A stretch of DNA of 64,000 nucleotides from assembly GCA_049517655.1 (NCBI GenBank), contig JBEKRQ010000001.1, forward strand, positions 372,001 through 436,000, given 5' to 3'. Each line of letters opens with the position of its first letter. Position 1 is the stretch's first letter. The stretch is from UBA11358 sp049517655. Its GTDB lineage: Bacteria; Verrucomicrobiota; Verrucomicrobiia; Limisphaerales; UBA11358. The notes beneath the pieces were generated by a model. It saw only the letters and a program-made list of their open reading frames with translations, did not search any database and was not told the origin of the DNA. Position numbers and translations under genes: made by a program. Shown here piece after piece: positions 57,691 through 64,000 of the stretch.

Positions 57691-57948
57691 ATGCCACGCA
57701 AAACCAATACAGACAAACGGGACCGCCGCGGGTCGCGTCACCGGACGGAAAATCGCACGCAGCGGCCGAAACCAAAGATTGATTTCACCGTTGACGCGCT
57801 TGATTTCAAAAACACCAATTTGCTCCGGCAATTTGTGACCGATCAGGGCCGCATCCTGCCGCGCAAATACACCGGGATGCCCGCGCATTATCAGCGCCGC
57901 ATGACCCGCGCCATCAAGCGCGCGCGCCAGATGCTGCTGATGAAGTGA
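57691..57948 (+). CDS. rpsR: 30S ribosomal protein S18
   Basis: 85 aa, with a basic head rich in Arg and Asp (DKRDRRGSRHRTENRTQRPK). The conserved core is FKNTNLLRQFVTDQGRILPR, then KYTGMPAHYQRRMTRAIKRA and RQMLLM. S18 binds S6 and the platform of the 30S subunit. No zinc cysteines are present. The stop overlaps nothing essential. It lies 2 bp after rpmG and is likely cotranscribed with it. Confidence 0.93.
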   Translation: MPRKTNTDKRDRRGSRHRTENRTQRPKPKIDFTVDALDFKNTNLLRQFVTDQGRILPRKYTGMPAHYQRRMTRAIKRARQMLLMK

Positions 57949-58004
57949 CAAGATTTCACCGCCCCGCAGCGTTTGCAGTCGGGCGGCCCTTTTGCGGGAA
58001 TCAT

Positions 58005-58019
58005 TGCAAGCGATTTGCA
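58005..58019. promoter_or_regulatory. Inverted repeat TGCAA-N5-TTGCA before the fur-like gene
   Basis: TGCAAGCGATTTGCA is a perfect 5-5-5 palindrome 46 bp before the Fur-family start. It resembles the TGCAA...TTGCA boxes bound by Mur/Fur-type regulators in Alphaproteobacteria. Autoregulation is an inference. Confidence 0.35.
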
Positions 58020-58064
58020 TTTGAGCGGAAACTTGCTTTTGGGAATCGCCGGTGTGATTTTAGG

Positions 58065-58529
58065 ATGGTAATGAAAGCCCGCACCCGTTCCCATTCGCAC
58101 AAGCGGCAGAAATTGTCCGCGTTGACGGGTCGTTTGCGCGGGCAATTGCACAAAATCACCAGCCCGCGCCAGGCGATCCTGGAAATTCTGCGCCGGCACG
58201 CACATCCGCTGACGAACAGGGAAATTTTCGCCGCCATACCCAAAGGCCGATGCGATTTGGCGACCATTTACCGCGCCATGCATCTGCTTGAGAAAATGGG
58301 CATGGTGAAGCGGTTTGACTTTGGCGACGGCGCGGCGCGATTCGAGCTCGTTCGCGAAGGCGATGACGGGCATCACCATCATTTGGTCTGCACGCGCTGC
58401 GCGGAAGTGATTGAAATTGACGAATGTTTTCCGCGCAAAATCGAATCGCGCATCGCCGCTGCAAACGGCTTCAAAGCCGTGACCCACAAGCTGGAATTTT
58501 TTGGGATCTGCCCTGATTGCCAGCGGTAA
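58065..58529 (+). CDS. Fur-family metalloregulator
   Basis: 154 aa from the ATG at 58065 (MVMKARTRSHSHKRQKLSAL). The longer frame to 57945 overlaps rpsR and is not supported. The DNA-binding winged helix is in TSPRQAILEILRRHAHPLTN and IFAAIPKGRCDLATIYRAMH. The dimer/metal region contains DDGHHHHLVCTRCAEVIEID (HHHH plus CxxC) and the second CxxC, FGICPDCQR. Both cysteine pairs of the structural zinc site are kept. Whether it senses Fe, Zn or Mn is not decidable; the closeness to FolE2 and cysteine-poor ribosomal and DksA proteins makes a zinc role attractive. A palindrome lies in its upstream region. Confidence 0.85.
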   Translation: MVMKARTRSHSHKRQKLSALTGRLRGQLHKITSPRQAILEILRRHAHPLTNREIFAAIPKGRCDLATIYRAMHLLEKMGMVKRFDFGDGAARFELVREGDDGHHHHLVCTRCAEVIEIDECFPRKIESRIAAANGFKAVTHKLEFFGICPDCQR

Positions 58530-58658
58530 TTTTTCCTTCGGAGGGCGGAGTTTGGCTTCCCAAGCCCGCCACTAATTTGTTGCCCCAATCGGGATGTTCG
58601 CTTCGCGAATTGTGGTCACGACGCCCTGATTTTCCACGCAGACTGCGAAAAGGCGGCC

Positions 58659-58823
58659 TTAAGTCATTTCTTCAGCCAGCCAATCTTCCAGATGGAGGTA
58701 TTCCTTGATTTTCCGGCGTTCATAGCGGTGTTGTCGCGCCTTCTTCGGTTCATGTTGTGTTTTGAGAAATGGATGTCCTGGATCGTGGACTGCTTCGCTG
58801 ATCGTTTCCAAGGATTTTGTCAT
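58659..58823 (-). CDS. Small charged hypothetical protein
   Basis: 54 aa from the ATG at 58823 (MTKSLETISEAVHDPGHPFL), with a good ribosome-binding site AAGGAG 8 bp before it. The sequence is rich in His, Lys, Arg and Glu (KKARQHRYERRKIKEYLHLE) and ends DWLAEEMT. The longer frame to 58871 ignores the ribosome-binding site. No membrane segment or known family. It overlaps the end of the preceding short frame by ATGA and lies two genes downstream of rph. Confidence 0.5.
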   Translation of the reverse strand: MTKSLETISEAVHDPGHPFLKTQHEPKKARQHRYERRKIKEYLHLEDWLAEEMT

Positions 58824-59128
58824 AACGCGCTCCTTTTCTTCAGAATCTGAGCGAAAGTGATGTCGATACATTCCGTAAATTTAACTTTGTTCCAACAAAT
58901 CAGACTTCCATCGTCAAAATTTCGTTCAAAAAGATTTTTCCCGTACGAAGCGAAATGACCTAGAACACCGCTCTCTCTGGCTTTTGCTTGAAATCCAGTC
59001 AATCGCGCCACGGCGTGAAATTGAGCAGTTCGATTTCCGCGTGGCGGACCAAAAGCAATCGCGTTGGCTGCGATGGTTGGATTGTTCGCCGCGAAATTTT
59101 GGAGGATGGCTTGCCCACGGAAAATCAA
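58820..59128 (-). CDS. Short hypothetical frame coupled to rph
   Basis: 102 aa with TTG start overlapping the rph stop by four bases (TTGA) and a stop overlapping the next small gene (ATGA). Sequence begins IFRGQAILQNFAANNPTIAA NAIAF and ends FAQILKKRSAL. The exact double overlap argues for translation. However, the composition is not compelling and no family is recognised, so it could be read-through. The reading may also be an artefact of the AT-rich end. Confidence 0.3.
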   Translation of the reverse strand: MIFRGQAILQNFAANNPTIAANAIAFGPPRGNRTAQFHAVARLTGFQAKARESGVLGHFASYGKNLFERNFDDGSLICWNKVKFTECIDITFAQILKKRSAL

Positions 59129-59865
59129 TCTTGAGCAATGGCTTTTCCCTGCGCAGTGAGCAATTCGCGAATACCCGCTTTCCCGAGCGCGAGCAAGTCG
59201 GCGAGCTGCGGTTCGGTGAACGTGGCCTCCTCACCTGTGCCCTGAACCTCGATGAATTCACCGGCGGAATTCATCACCAGATTCATGTCCACCGCCGCGG
59301 CCACGTCCTCGGTGTAACACAAATCCAGCAGCGGCTGGCCGTTGACGATGCCGACGCTGACGCCAGCGACGGCATTCAAAATCGGATTTTCCGTCAGTTT
59401 CTTGTCGGCCATCAACTTTTTCACCGCGAGCGACAGGGCGACGAACGCGCCGGTAATGGCAGCCGTGCGAGTGCCGCCGTCGGCTTGAAGCACGTCACAA
59501 TCCACCCAGATCGTGCGTTCGCCGATTTTTTCGAGATCGAGCGCGGCGCGCATGGCGCGGCCAATGAGCCGCTGGATTTCCTGCGAGCGCCCGTCAATTT
59601 TTCCTTTCGCGCTGTCGCGCGGTTTCCGCTCCAAAGTGGAGTAGGGGAGCATCGAATACTCCGCGGTAATCCAGCCGCCTTTGACGCCTTGCTCCTTCAT
59701 CCAGCGCGGCAGGGTTTCCTCAACCGTCACGCCGCAAATGACCCGCGTGTTGCCCCATTCGATGAGCGTCGAGCCGGTGGCGTGCGGCGCGATGTGATTT
59801 TGAAAACATAGCGGGCGAAGCTGATTTGCAGAACGACCGTCGGCGCGGATGGATGAATCAGCCAT
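59125..59865 (-). CDS. rph: Ribonuclease PH
   Basis: 246 aa. SSIRADGRSANQLRPLCFQN then HATGSTLIEWGNTRVICGVT, EYSMLPYSTLERKPRDSAKG and GRSQEIQRLIGRAMRAALDL contain the conserved Arg and the phosphate-binding residues of the RNase PH fold. IWVDCDVLQADGGTRTAAIT GAFVALSLAV is the second signature. It trims the 3' end of tRNA precursors by phosphorolysis. Length is typical. A short frame follows with a four-base overlap. Starts farther upstream are not supported. Confidence 0.93.
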   Translation of the reverse strand: MADSSIRADGRSANQLRPLCFQNHIAPHATGSTLIEWGNTRVICGVTVEETLPRWMKEQGVKGGWITAEYSMLPYSTLERKPRDSAKGKIDGRSQEIQRLIGRAMRAALDLEKIGERTIWVDCDVLQADGGTRTAAITGAFVALSLAVKKLMADKKLTENPILNAVAGVSVGIVNGQPLLDLCYTEDVAAAVDMNLVMNSAGEFIEVQGTGEEATFTEPQLADLLALGKAGIRELLTAQGKAIAQD

Positions 59866-59950
59866 AAACGGCTGCGATGTTAAACGCCAATTGCTTCGAG
59901 GAAAGGCAAAACAACCACGGATTAACCCTGATAGACACGAATTTCACCCG

Positions 59951-59973
59951 GCTTCGCCAAGCTACGCCGAGGC
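59951..59973. repeat. GCTTCGCCAAGCTACGCCGA repeat copy near rph
   Basis: Identical over 23 bp to 48243-48265, inside DNA with GACACGAATTTCAC and related 10-11 bp units. Between rph and the DHH-family gene nothing else is seen. Confidence 0.7.
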
Positions 59974-60026
59974 AGGCGAATTGCCGCGAATTGAAACCAT
60001 ATTCGTGAAAATTGGCGAAATTCGCG

Positions 60027-60965
60027 TCAGCTTTTCTTCTCCGCTTCAATTTGCGCAAACAAATTTTCCAGACTATTCAGCGGCGTGTCCCTTTTCGGGT
60101 TCAAAATCTGGCGGACATATTCGACGGCGTCGGGGATGTTCCGGATGGATTTTGGCAGCATCGCGCCGGCGGCATTGGCGTGGCCGCCGCCCTGGAATTT
60201 TTCGGCGACCTTGAGCGCCTCGCCAGCCCGGCTGCGAAAGCTGGCAAAAACAATATTCCCGCGCCGGAACAACGTGACCAGCACCGGATATTTCGTGGCC
60301 TGCCGCTCCAGCAACTGGTGGACGACCAGATTATTGTTGCCGACGACGGTGTCCACGTAGCCGACGGTCGGGCACAATTCGGTGATGTTGCCTTTGCTCC
60401 ATTCAAAGCCGATCGGATTTTCAATCCGGCGTTTGACGGCCATGACTTCGAGCAACGGATGGTCGAGCAACTTCTCGATATTGCCGTCGATGAGCGTGTA
60501 TAGGTTCCAAAACTGGTAAATTTTGACGAGGTTCGCGTAATCACAAGCCAGTTCGAAGTCGGGATCGTCTTCGAGAAACAAATCGGCGACGTTGTTCAAG
60601 TGAACAAGCCGGGCAAGAGCAGGCGATTCAAGCTCGTTTTGCTGGCAAAGTTCGTAACAAAGCAGGCCGGCGGATTTGTTCACGTCGTGAATGAGCCATG
60701 CGTTTTTCGCCGCGGTATCAGTGACATGATGGTCAATGACGACCCAATCCGGCCTGTCAAGGCGCGGCTCAAACGTAAAGTCGGCGACCCATGCGGCTTT
60801 CTCACGCAGCTCGCGTTGTCTCCAGAAATTGTAGTGATACGCCTCCAGCGGAATGTCCGAGTTGAAAAGTTTTTTGGCGAGCCGTTGCAACAACGCGCCC
60901 GCGAGCAATCCGTCGAGATCGCTCTCGTGCGTGATGATGACTTCCGGTTTAGGCAGCGGCGTCAT
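60027..60965 (-). CDS. DHH-family phosphoesterase
   Basis: About 312 aa from the ATG at 60965 (MTPLPKPEVIITHESDLDGL). The frame to 61079 reads an upstream palindrome and is not needed. DHH motifs: ITHESDLDGLLAGALLQRLA, VADFTFEPRLDRPDWVVIDH H (DHH), and the linker LARLVHLNNVADLFLEDDPD. The DHHA1 domain ends with KFQGGGHANAAGAMLPKS, containing the GGGH motif. This family cleaves small phosphodiesters such as oligonucleotides (NrnA) or c-di-AMP. The substrate is not readable here. It faces aspS on the opposite strand with a palindrome between. Confidence 0.85.
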   Translation of the reverse strand: MTPLPKPEVIITHESDLDGLLAGALLQRLAKKLFNSDIPLEAYHYNFWRQRELREKAAWVADFTFEPRLDRPDWVVIDHHVTDTAAKNAWLIHDVNKSAGLLCYELCQQNELESPALARLVHLNNVADLFLEDDPDFELACDYANLVKIYQFWNLYTLIDGNIEKLLDHPLLEVMAVKRRIENPIGFEWSKGNITELCPTVGYVDTVVGNNNLVVHQLLERQATKYPVLVTLFRRGNIVFASFRSRAGEALKVAEKFQGGGHANAAGAMLPKSIRNIPDAVEYVRQILNPKRDTPLNSLENLFAQIEAEKKS

Positions 60966-61087
60966 GGTGATAAAGGTTAATTTAGTTGAAGCCGCGTGGC
61001 GAGCGGGGAATTCAGGCGAATTATTTGTCCAATCAAAAATCTCTTTGAAAACCGACGGATTTCCCGCCACCATGCGCACGTTTTACT

Positions 61088-61145
61088 GGGAGGGACGGCA
61101 TGTTGCCATCCCTGAAATTTGGGTCGGCGGCACGCCAACCCTCCC
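61088..61145. repeat. REP-like palindrome just before aspS
   Basis: GGGAGGGACGGCATGTTGCC with ATCCC, then GGGTCGGCGGCACGCCAACC and CTCCC. It stops 9 bp before the aspS start and leaves no ribosome-binding site. Confidence 0.7.
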
Positions 61146-61154
61146 AACGAATAA

Positions 61155-62954
61155 ATGAAACGCACACATCATTGCAACGAATTGCGCCCGGCGCATATCA
61201 AACAAACCGTGACGCTGTCGGGCTGGGTCCATTCCCGGCGCGACCTCGGCGGACTGATTTTCATTGATATCCGCGACCGCGAAGGCCGCACCCAAACCGT
61301 CTTTGACCCGTCACTGATGTCAAAGGAACTTTTTGAGCAGGCCGCTTCGCTCCGCAGCGAATGTGTCGTCAGCATCACCGGTCGCGTCCGCCTGCGTCCG
61401 GAAGGAACGAATAATCCGAAAATTCCAACCGGCGAAATCGAGGTATTGGCCAACAAGTTGGAAGTGCTGAACATGGCCGAGGTCCTGCCGTTCCCTGTGG
61501 ACGACCCGGAAGTGGCGAGCAAGGTGAACGAGGAACTGCGCTTGCAGTATCGCTACTTGGATTTGCGCCGGCCGGAAATGGCGCGCAATCTCCGTCTGCG
61601 CAGCAAAGTGGCGACCGCCACACGCATGTTCATGGAAGAACAGGGATTCCTGGATGTTGAAACGCCGACGCTGTTCAAGTCCACGCCGGAAGGCGCGCGC
61701 GAATTCCTCGTGCCGAGCCGCGTGAGTCCCGGACAATTTTACGCGCTGCCGCAATCGCCACAGCAGTTCAAGCAAATCCTGATGGTGGCCGGCGTTGAAA
61801 AATATTTTCAACTCGCGCGTTGTTATCGCGACGAAGACCTGCGCGCCGATCGCCAGCCCGAGTTCACGCAGATTGACATTGAGATGTCATTCATCGAGCG
61901 CGAGGACATTTATGCGCTTATGGAAGGGCTGTTGAAACGGATCTGGAAAACAGCGCTCAACGTGGACGTCCCGACGCCGTTCAAGCGGATTTCATTTGAG
62001 GAAGCGATGAACCGCTACGGCATTGACAAGCCTGACACGCGCCTGGGCATGGAGCTCGTGGATTTCACCGGGGAATTCCGCGGCAGCAAATTCAAGGTGT
62101 TCGGCGGCGCAGTCGCCAGCGGCGGTGTGGTGAAGGCGCTCAACGCAAAAGGTCTTGCTGGCGTCACGCAGGGGCAAATAGACACCATGACGGAGTATGC
62201 CAAAAGCTTTGGCGCGAAGGGGCTGGCTTATATCAAGGTCGAAGGCGGCGAATGGAAATCGCCGATTGTGAAATTTTTCAGCGACGCCGAGAAGGCCGCG
62301 TTGACGAAGAAACTGGCCATTGAAGATGGCGATTTGATTTTGTTCGCCGCCGATCAATGGCTGAACGCGTGCGAAGTGCTCGGCGAAATCCGGCGTTACT
62401 GCGCCAATGTGTTGAAAGAGCAGGGGAAGCTGGCGATTCCCGCCGATCGGTTTGATTTCATCTGGATTGTGGATTTTCCGCTGTTGAGCTTCGACAAGGA
62501 ACAAAACCGGTGGTATTCGAGCCATCATCCATTCACCGCGCCGATGGCGGAGGACATTCCGTTGCTCAAGACCGATCCGAAGAAGGTCCGCGGCCAGCAC
62601 TATGATATTGTGGTGAATGGTGTGGAGCTCGGCGGCGGTTCGATTCGTATTCACCGGCCCGACGTGCAGAAAATGGTGTTCGAAGAAGTGCTGCAAATCC
62701 CGCCTGACATGGTGAAGGCGCGGTTTGGTTACATGCTGGAGGCGTTCAAATACGGTGCGCCGCCGCACGGCGGCATTGCGCTCGGCTTTGACCGTCTCGT
62801 CGCAATTCTTTGTGACACACCGACCATCCGCGACGTGATTGCGTTCCCGAAGACCGCCAAAGGCGCGGATTTGATGACCAATTCGCCCGCTGCCGTGGAG
62901 CCGAAACAACTGCGCGACCTGCATTTGGAATTGAAAGTGACGAAGAAGGAATAA
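61155..62954 (+). CDS. aspS: Aspartyl-tRNA synthetase
   Basis: 599 aa, class II. Anticodon-binding OB domain: TVTLSGWVHSRRDLGGLIFI. Class II motif 2 region: ARCYRDEDLRADRQPEFTQI, and motif 3 GIALGFDRLVAILCD. A GAD-type insertion domain between motifs 2 and 3 (residues about 290-410, DTRLGMELVDFTGEFRGSKF) shows the bacterial type. The loop DRQPEFTQID is intact. It charges tRNA-Asp; whether it also charges tRNA-Asn cannot be decided. No amidotransferase is in the window. It is followed 7 bp later by a RelE-like toxin. Confidence 0.95.
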   Translation: MKRTHHCNELRPAHIKQTVTLSGWVHSRRDLGGLIFIDIRDREGRTQTVFDPSLMSKELFEQAASLRSECVVSITGRVRLRPEGTNNPKIPTGEIEVLANKLEVLNMAEVLPFPVDDPEVASKVNEELRLQYRYLDLRRPEMARNLRLRSKVATATRMFMEEQGFLDVETPTLFKSTPEGAREFLVPSRVSPGQFYALPQSPQQFKQILMVAGVEKYFQLARCYRDEDLRADRQPEFTQIDIEMSFIEREDIYALMEGLLKRIWKTALNVDVPTPFKRISFEEAMNRYGIDKPDTRLGMELVDFTGEFRGSKFKVFGGAVASGGVVKALNAKGLAGVTQGQIDTMTEYAKSFGAKGLAYIKVEGGEWKSPIVKFFSDAEKAALTKKLAIEDGDLILFAADQWLNACEVLGEIRRYCANVLKEQGKLAIPADRFDFIWIVDFPLLSFDKEQNRWYSSHHPFTAPMAEDIPLLKTDPKKVRGQHYDIVVNGVELGGGSIRIHRPDVQKMVFEEVLQIPPDMVKARFGYMLEAFKYGAPPHGGIALGFDRLVAILCDTPTIRDVIAFPKTAKGADLMTNSPAAVEPKQLRDLHLELKVTKKE

Positions 62955-62961
62955 TTCCATC

Positions 62962-63210
62962 ATGGAATACGAAATCGAGTTCAAGCCAAAAGCGATTAAA
63001 GATCTCGATTCATTACAACGGGATGACGCACGACGCATCGTCGAGCGGATCAGCCGGATGAAGAACAAGCTGGAAGGCGACGTAAAACGTCTGACCAATT
63101 TCACGCCGGAATATCGTTTGCGTGTTGGTGATTTCCGGGTCCTTTTTGAATTGGCGGGAAATCATGTAACGGTGTATCGTATCGTTAATCGGCGCGATGC
63201 GTATCGCTAA
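62962..63210 (+). CDS. RelE/ParE-type toxin
   Basis: 82 aa. MEYEIEFKPKAIKDLDSLQR is the RelE/ParE start with the alpha-helix facing the active face. DDARRIVERISRMKNKLEGD and RLRVGDFRVLFELAGNHVTV, then YRIVNRRDAYR, complete the beta-sheet. The conserved Arg and Tyr/His residues at the end suggest an active ribosome-dependent RNase or gyrase-inhibitor type. The antitoxin gene follows 8 bp downstream, so toxin comes first. Close to aspS but probably under its own control. Confidence 0.85.
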   Translation: MEYEIEFKPKAIKDLDSLQRDDARRIVERISRMKNKLEGDVKRLTNFTPEYRLRVGDFRVLFELAGNHVTVYRIVNRRDAYR

Positions 63211-63218
63211 AGAAAATT

Positions 63219-63434
63219 ATGATCGAATTACATCCAGAAATTCTTGAAAAAGACGGGCAACCGGAGTTTGCGGTGCTGCCTTATGAAGAATTTCAAGCAG
63301 TCAAAGAACTGCTGATAAACTACGAAGACCTGCGCGATTTGCGCGCGGCCAAATCGGAGGAAGCGGGCGCACCTGTAATGTCGCTGCGTGAAGTTTCCAA
63401 ACGATATGGCGCGAAAAATTCAAAACAGGAGTAG
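63219..63434 (+). CDS. Cognate antitoxin (RelB/Phd-like)
   Basis: 71 aa. IELHPEILEKDGQPEFAVLP has the Phd/YefM-like N-terminus, then YEEFQAVKELLINYEDLRDL forms a helix. The C-terminus VMSLREVSKRYGAKNSKQE is basic and unstructured and would wrap the toxin. Its order after the toxin is reversed relative to most TA pairs. Such antitoxins usually autoregulate through their N-terminal DNA-binding fold. No operator is clear in the 8-bp gap to the toxin. Confidence 0.75.
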   Translation: MIELHPEILEKDGQPEFAVLPYEEFQAVKELLINYEDLRDLRAAKSEEAGAPVMSLREVSKRYGAKNSKQE

Positions 63435-63485
63435 TTGAAATCTCCTGCTGCCTAAAACCTGGATTAGCTTGAATTCGATTTAAGT

Positions 63486-64000
63486 GTGCCCGTTTCCTCA
63501 AACACCACATCTTCTACCAAGCCACAAAACCAGTTTTTGCGGTCGGCCCTTCGCATTTTGCAAACGTTAATCATAGTTTACGTTTTGGTTGTTTTGGCGG
63601 CGGCGATTTTTCAGCGCCGGCTGATTTATTTTCCAAGAACAATTCCGCCCGGGCTTGCGGAGCGGGCCGCTGCCGAAAATGGTTTCGTGCCGTGGCGAAA
63701 CAAGGCGGGCCAAATCATCGGATGGAAATTACCCGCCGCCGCGTCGCCGACAGCAAGTGTCTTGATTATCCACGGCAATGCCGGTTGTGCAATTGATCGT
63801 GAATATCTTGCGAGGCCAATCCATGACGCGGCTGCGGTTGACGTTTATGTGCTCGAATATCCCGGCTATGGCGCGCGTAGCGGTTCACCATCCAAACGGA
63901 GCTTCATTGCCGCCGGGGAGGAGGCGTTTGAGTCGCTGCCGAACGACCTGCCCAGATATGTGGTGAGTGAATCCATCGGCGCGGGAGTGGCCTGTCATTT
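63486..64000 (+). CDS. Alpha/beta hydrolase, 5' part, cut by the window edge
   Basis: The frame from the GTG at 63486 (VPVSSNTTSSTKPQNQFL) has no stop before the window end. A membrane helix LIIVYVLVVLAAAIFQRRLI is followed by the alpha/beta hydrolase motifs LIIHGNAGCAIDREYLAR (HGNAG) and VYVLEYPGYGARSGSPSKRS. SESIGAGVACH follows with the nucleophile elbow pattern S-x-G-x-G. The catalytic acid and histidine lie beyond the edge. Serine hydrolases of this kind (BAAT/YtaP-like) act on esters or amides at the membrane. The GTG start is uncertain; a stop codon lies upstream in frame at about 63465. Confidence 0.7.
   Translation, partial: MPVSSNTTSSTKPQNQFLRSALRILQTLIIVYVLVVLAAAIFQRRLIYFPRTIPPGLAERAAAENGFVPWRNKAGQIIGWKLPAAASPTASVLIIHGNAGCAIDREYLARPIHDAAAVDVYVLEYPGYGARSGSPSKRSFIAAGEEAFESLPNDLPRYVVSESIGAGVACH

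Noticed and set aside
57945..58064. Longer Fur-family frame starting at 57945
   Set aside because: The added 40 residues read the terminator-like and palindromic region after rpsR; Fur proteins begin near the chosen start.
58926..59261. 111-aa Arg-rich ORF overlapping rph
   Set aside because: Shadow of rph in another frame, typical high-GC artefact composition.

Overview
The window looks like a chromosomal segment of a Verrucomicrobiota bacterium, probably close to the Pedosphaera/Limisphaerales group (inference from gene content; no search was run). Support: a PEP-CTERM surface protein, an exopolysaccharide locus behind an AraC regulator, GTP-type PEPCK, FolE2, a cysteine-poor DksA-like protein, S23-type four-helix-bundle genes, and many palindromic repeats of the kind read in proteins as AGVPPA...RRDGGAP. 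I see no rRNA, tRNA, CRISPR array or intact transposase.

Layout. 1-19.5 kb, all on the minus strand: an exopolysaccharide locus. In transcription order it has an AraC regulator, an outer-membrane barrel, a Wza-like export protein, a Wzc-like tyrosine kinase/chain-length protein, a secreted protein of unknown family, a PP-loop enzyme, a Wzx-like flippase, an ArnT-like membrane glycosyltransferase, an acyltransferase remnant, a pyruvyltransferase-like enzyme, two GT4 enzymes, a Wzy/O-antigen-ligase-like protein, a third GT4 enzyme, and an S23 gene split by a GIY-YIG element. 19.5-22.2 kb: gene-poor, with a receiver protein, a decayed YhcG-type nuclease and an attC-like site. 22.2-28.9 kb: the PEP-CTERM beta-propeller and a sugar-use group (six-hairpin glycosidase-like protein, GH31, tagaturonate epimerase). 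29-31.1 kb: hemD and two integron-cassette-like genes. 31.3-39.4 kb: aroE, a second S23 gene, prepilin peptidase, a UbiA-type enzyme, a coiled-coil/lipoprotein pair, formyl-THF cyclo-ligase and rarA. 39.5-40 kb: a candidate 6S-like RNA. 40-49.9 kb: alaS, DUF4412-like protein, pckG, P1B metal ATPase, PIG-L deacetylase and a nucleoside deaminase. 50-51.2 kb: a second cassette-like region. 51.6-64 kb: pyruvate dehydrogenase E1a/E1b/E2, an EEP-family protein, folE2, a DksA-like protein, rpmG, rpsR, a Fur-family regulator, rph, a DHH phosphoesterase, aspS, a RelE-type toxin/antitoxin pair and the start of an alpha/beta hydrolase.

The most interesting content is small mobile or repetitive DNA: (i) a GIY-YIG gene with imperfect inverted-repeat ends sitting exactly in the conserved NIAEGS codons of an S23 gene; (ii) degenerate arrays with strict 7-bp period bordering both S23 genes and leaking into the ends of neighbouring proteins; (iii) integron-like attC sites whose DNA encodes protein tails such as ALEPTATAP; (iv) two palindromic elements inserted in frame in alaS; (v) a structured RNA candidate upstream of rarA and the ygfA homologue, with its own terminator.
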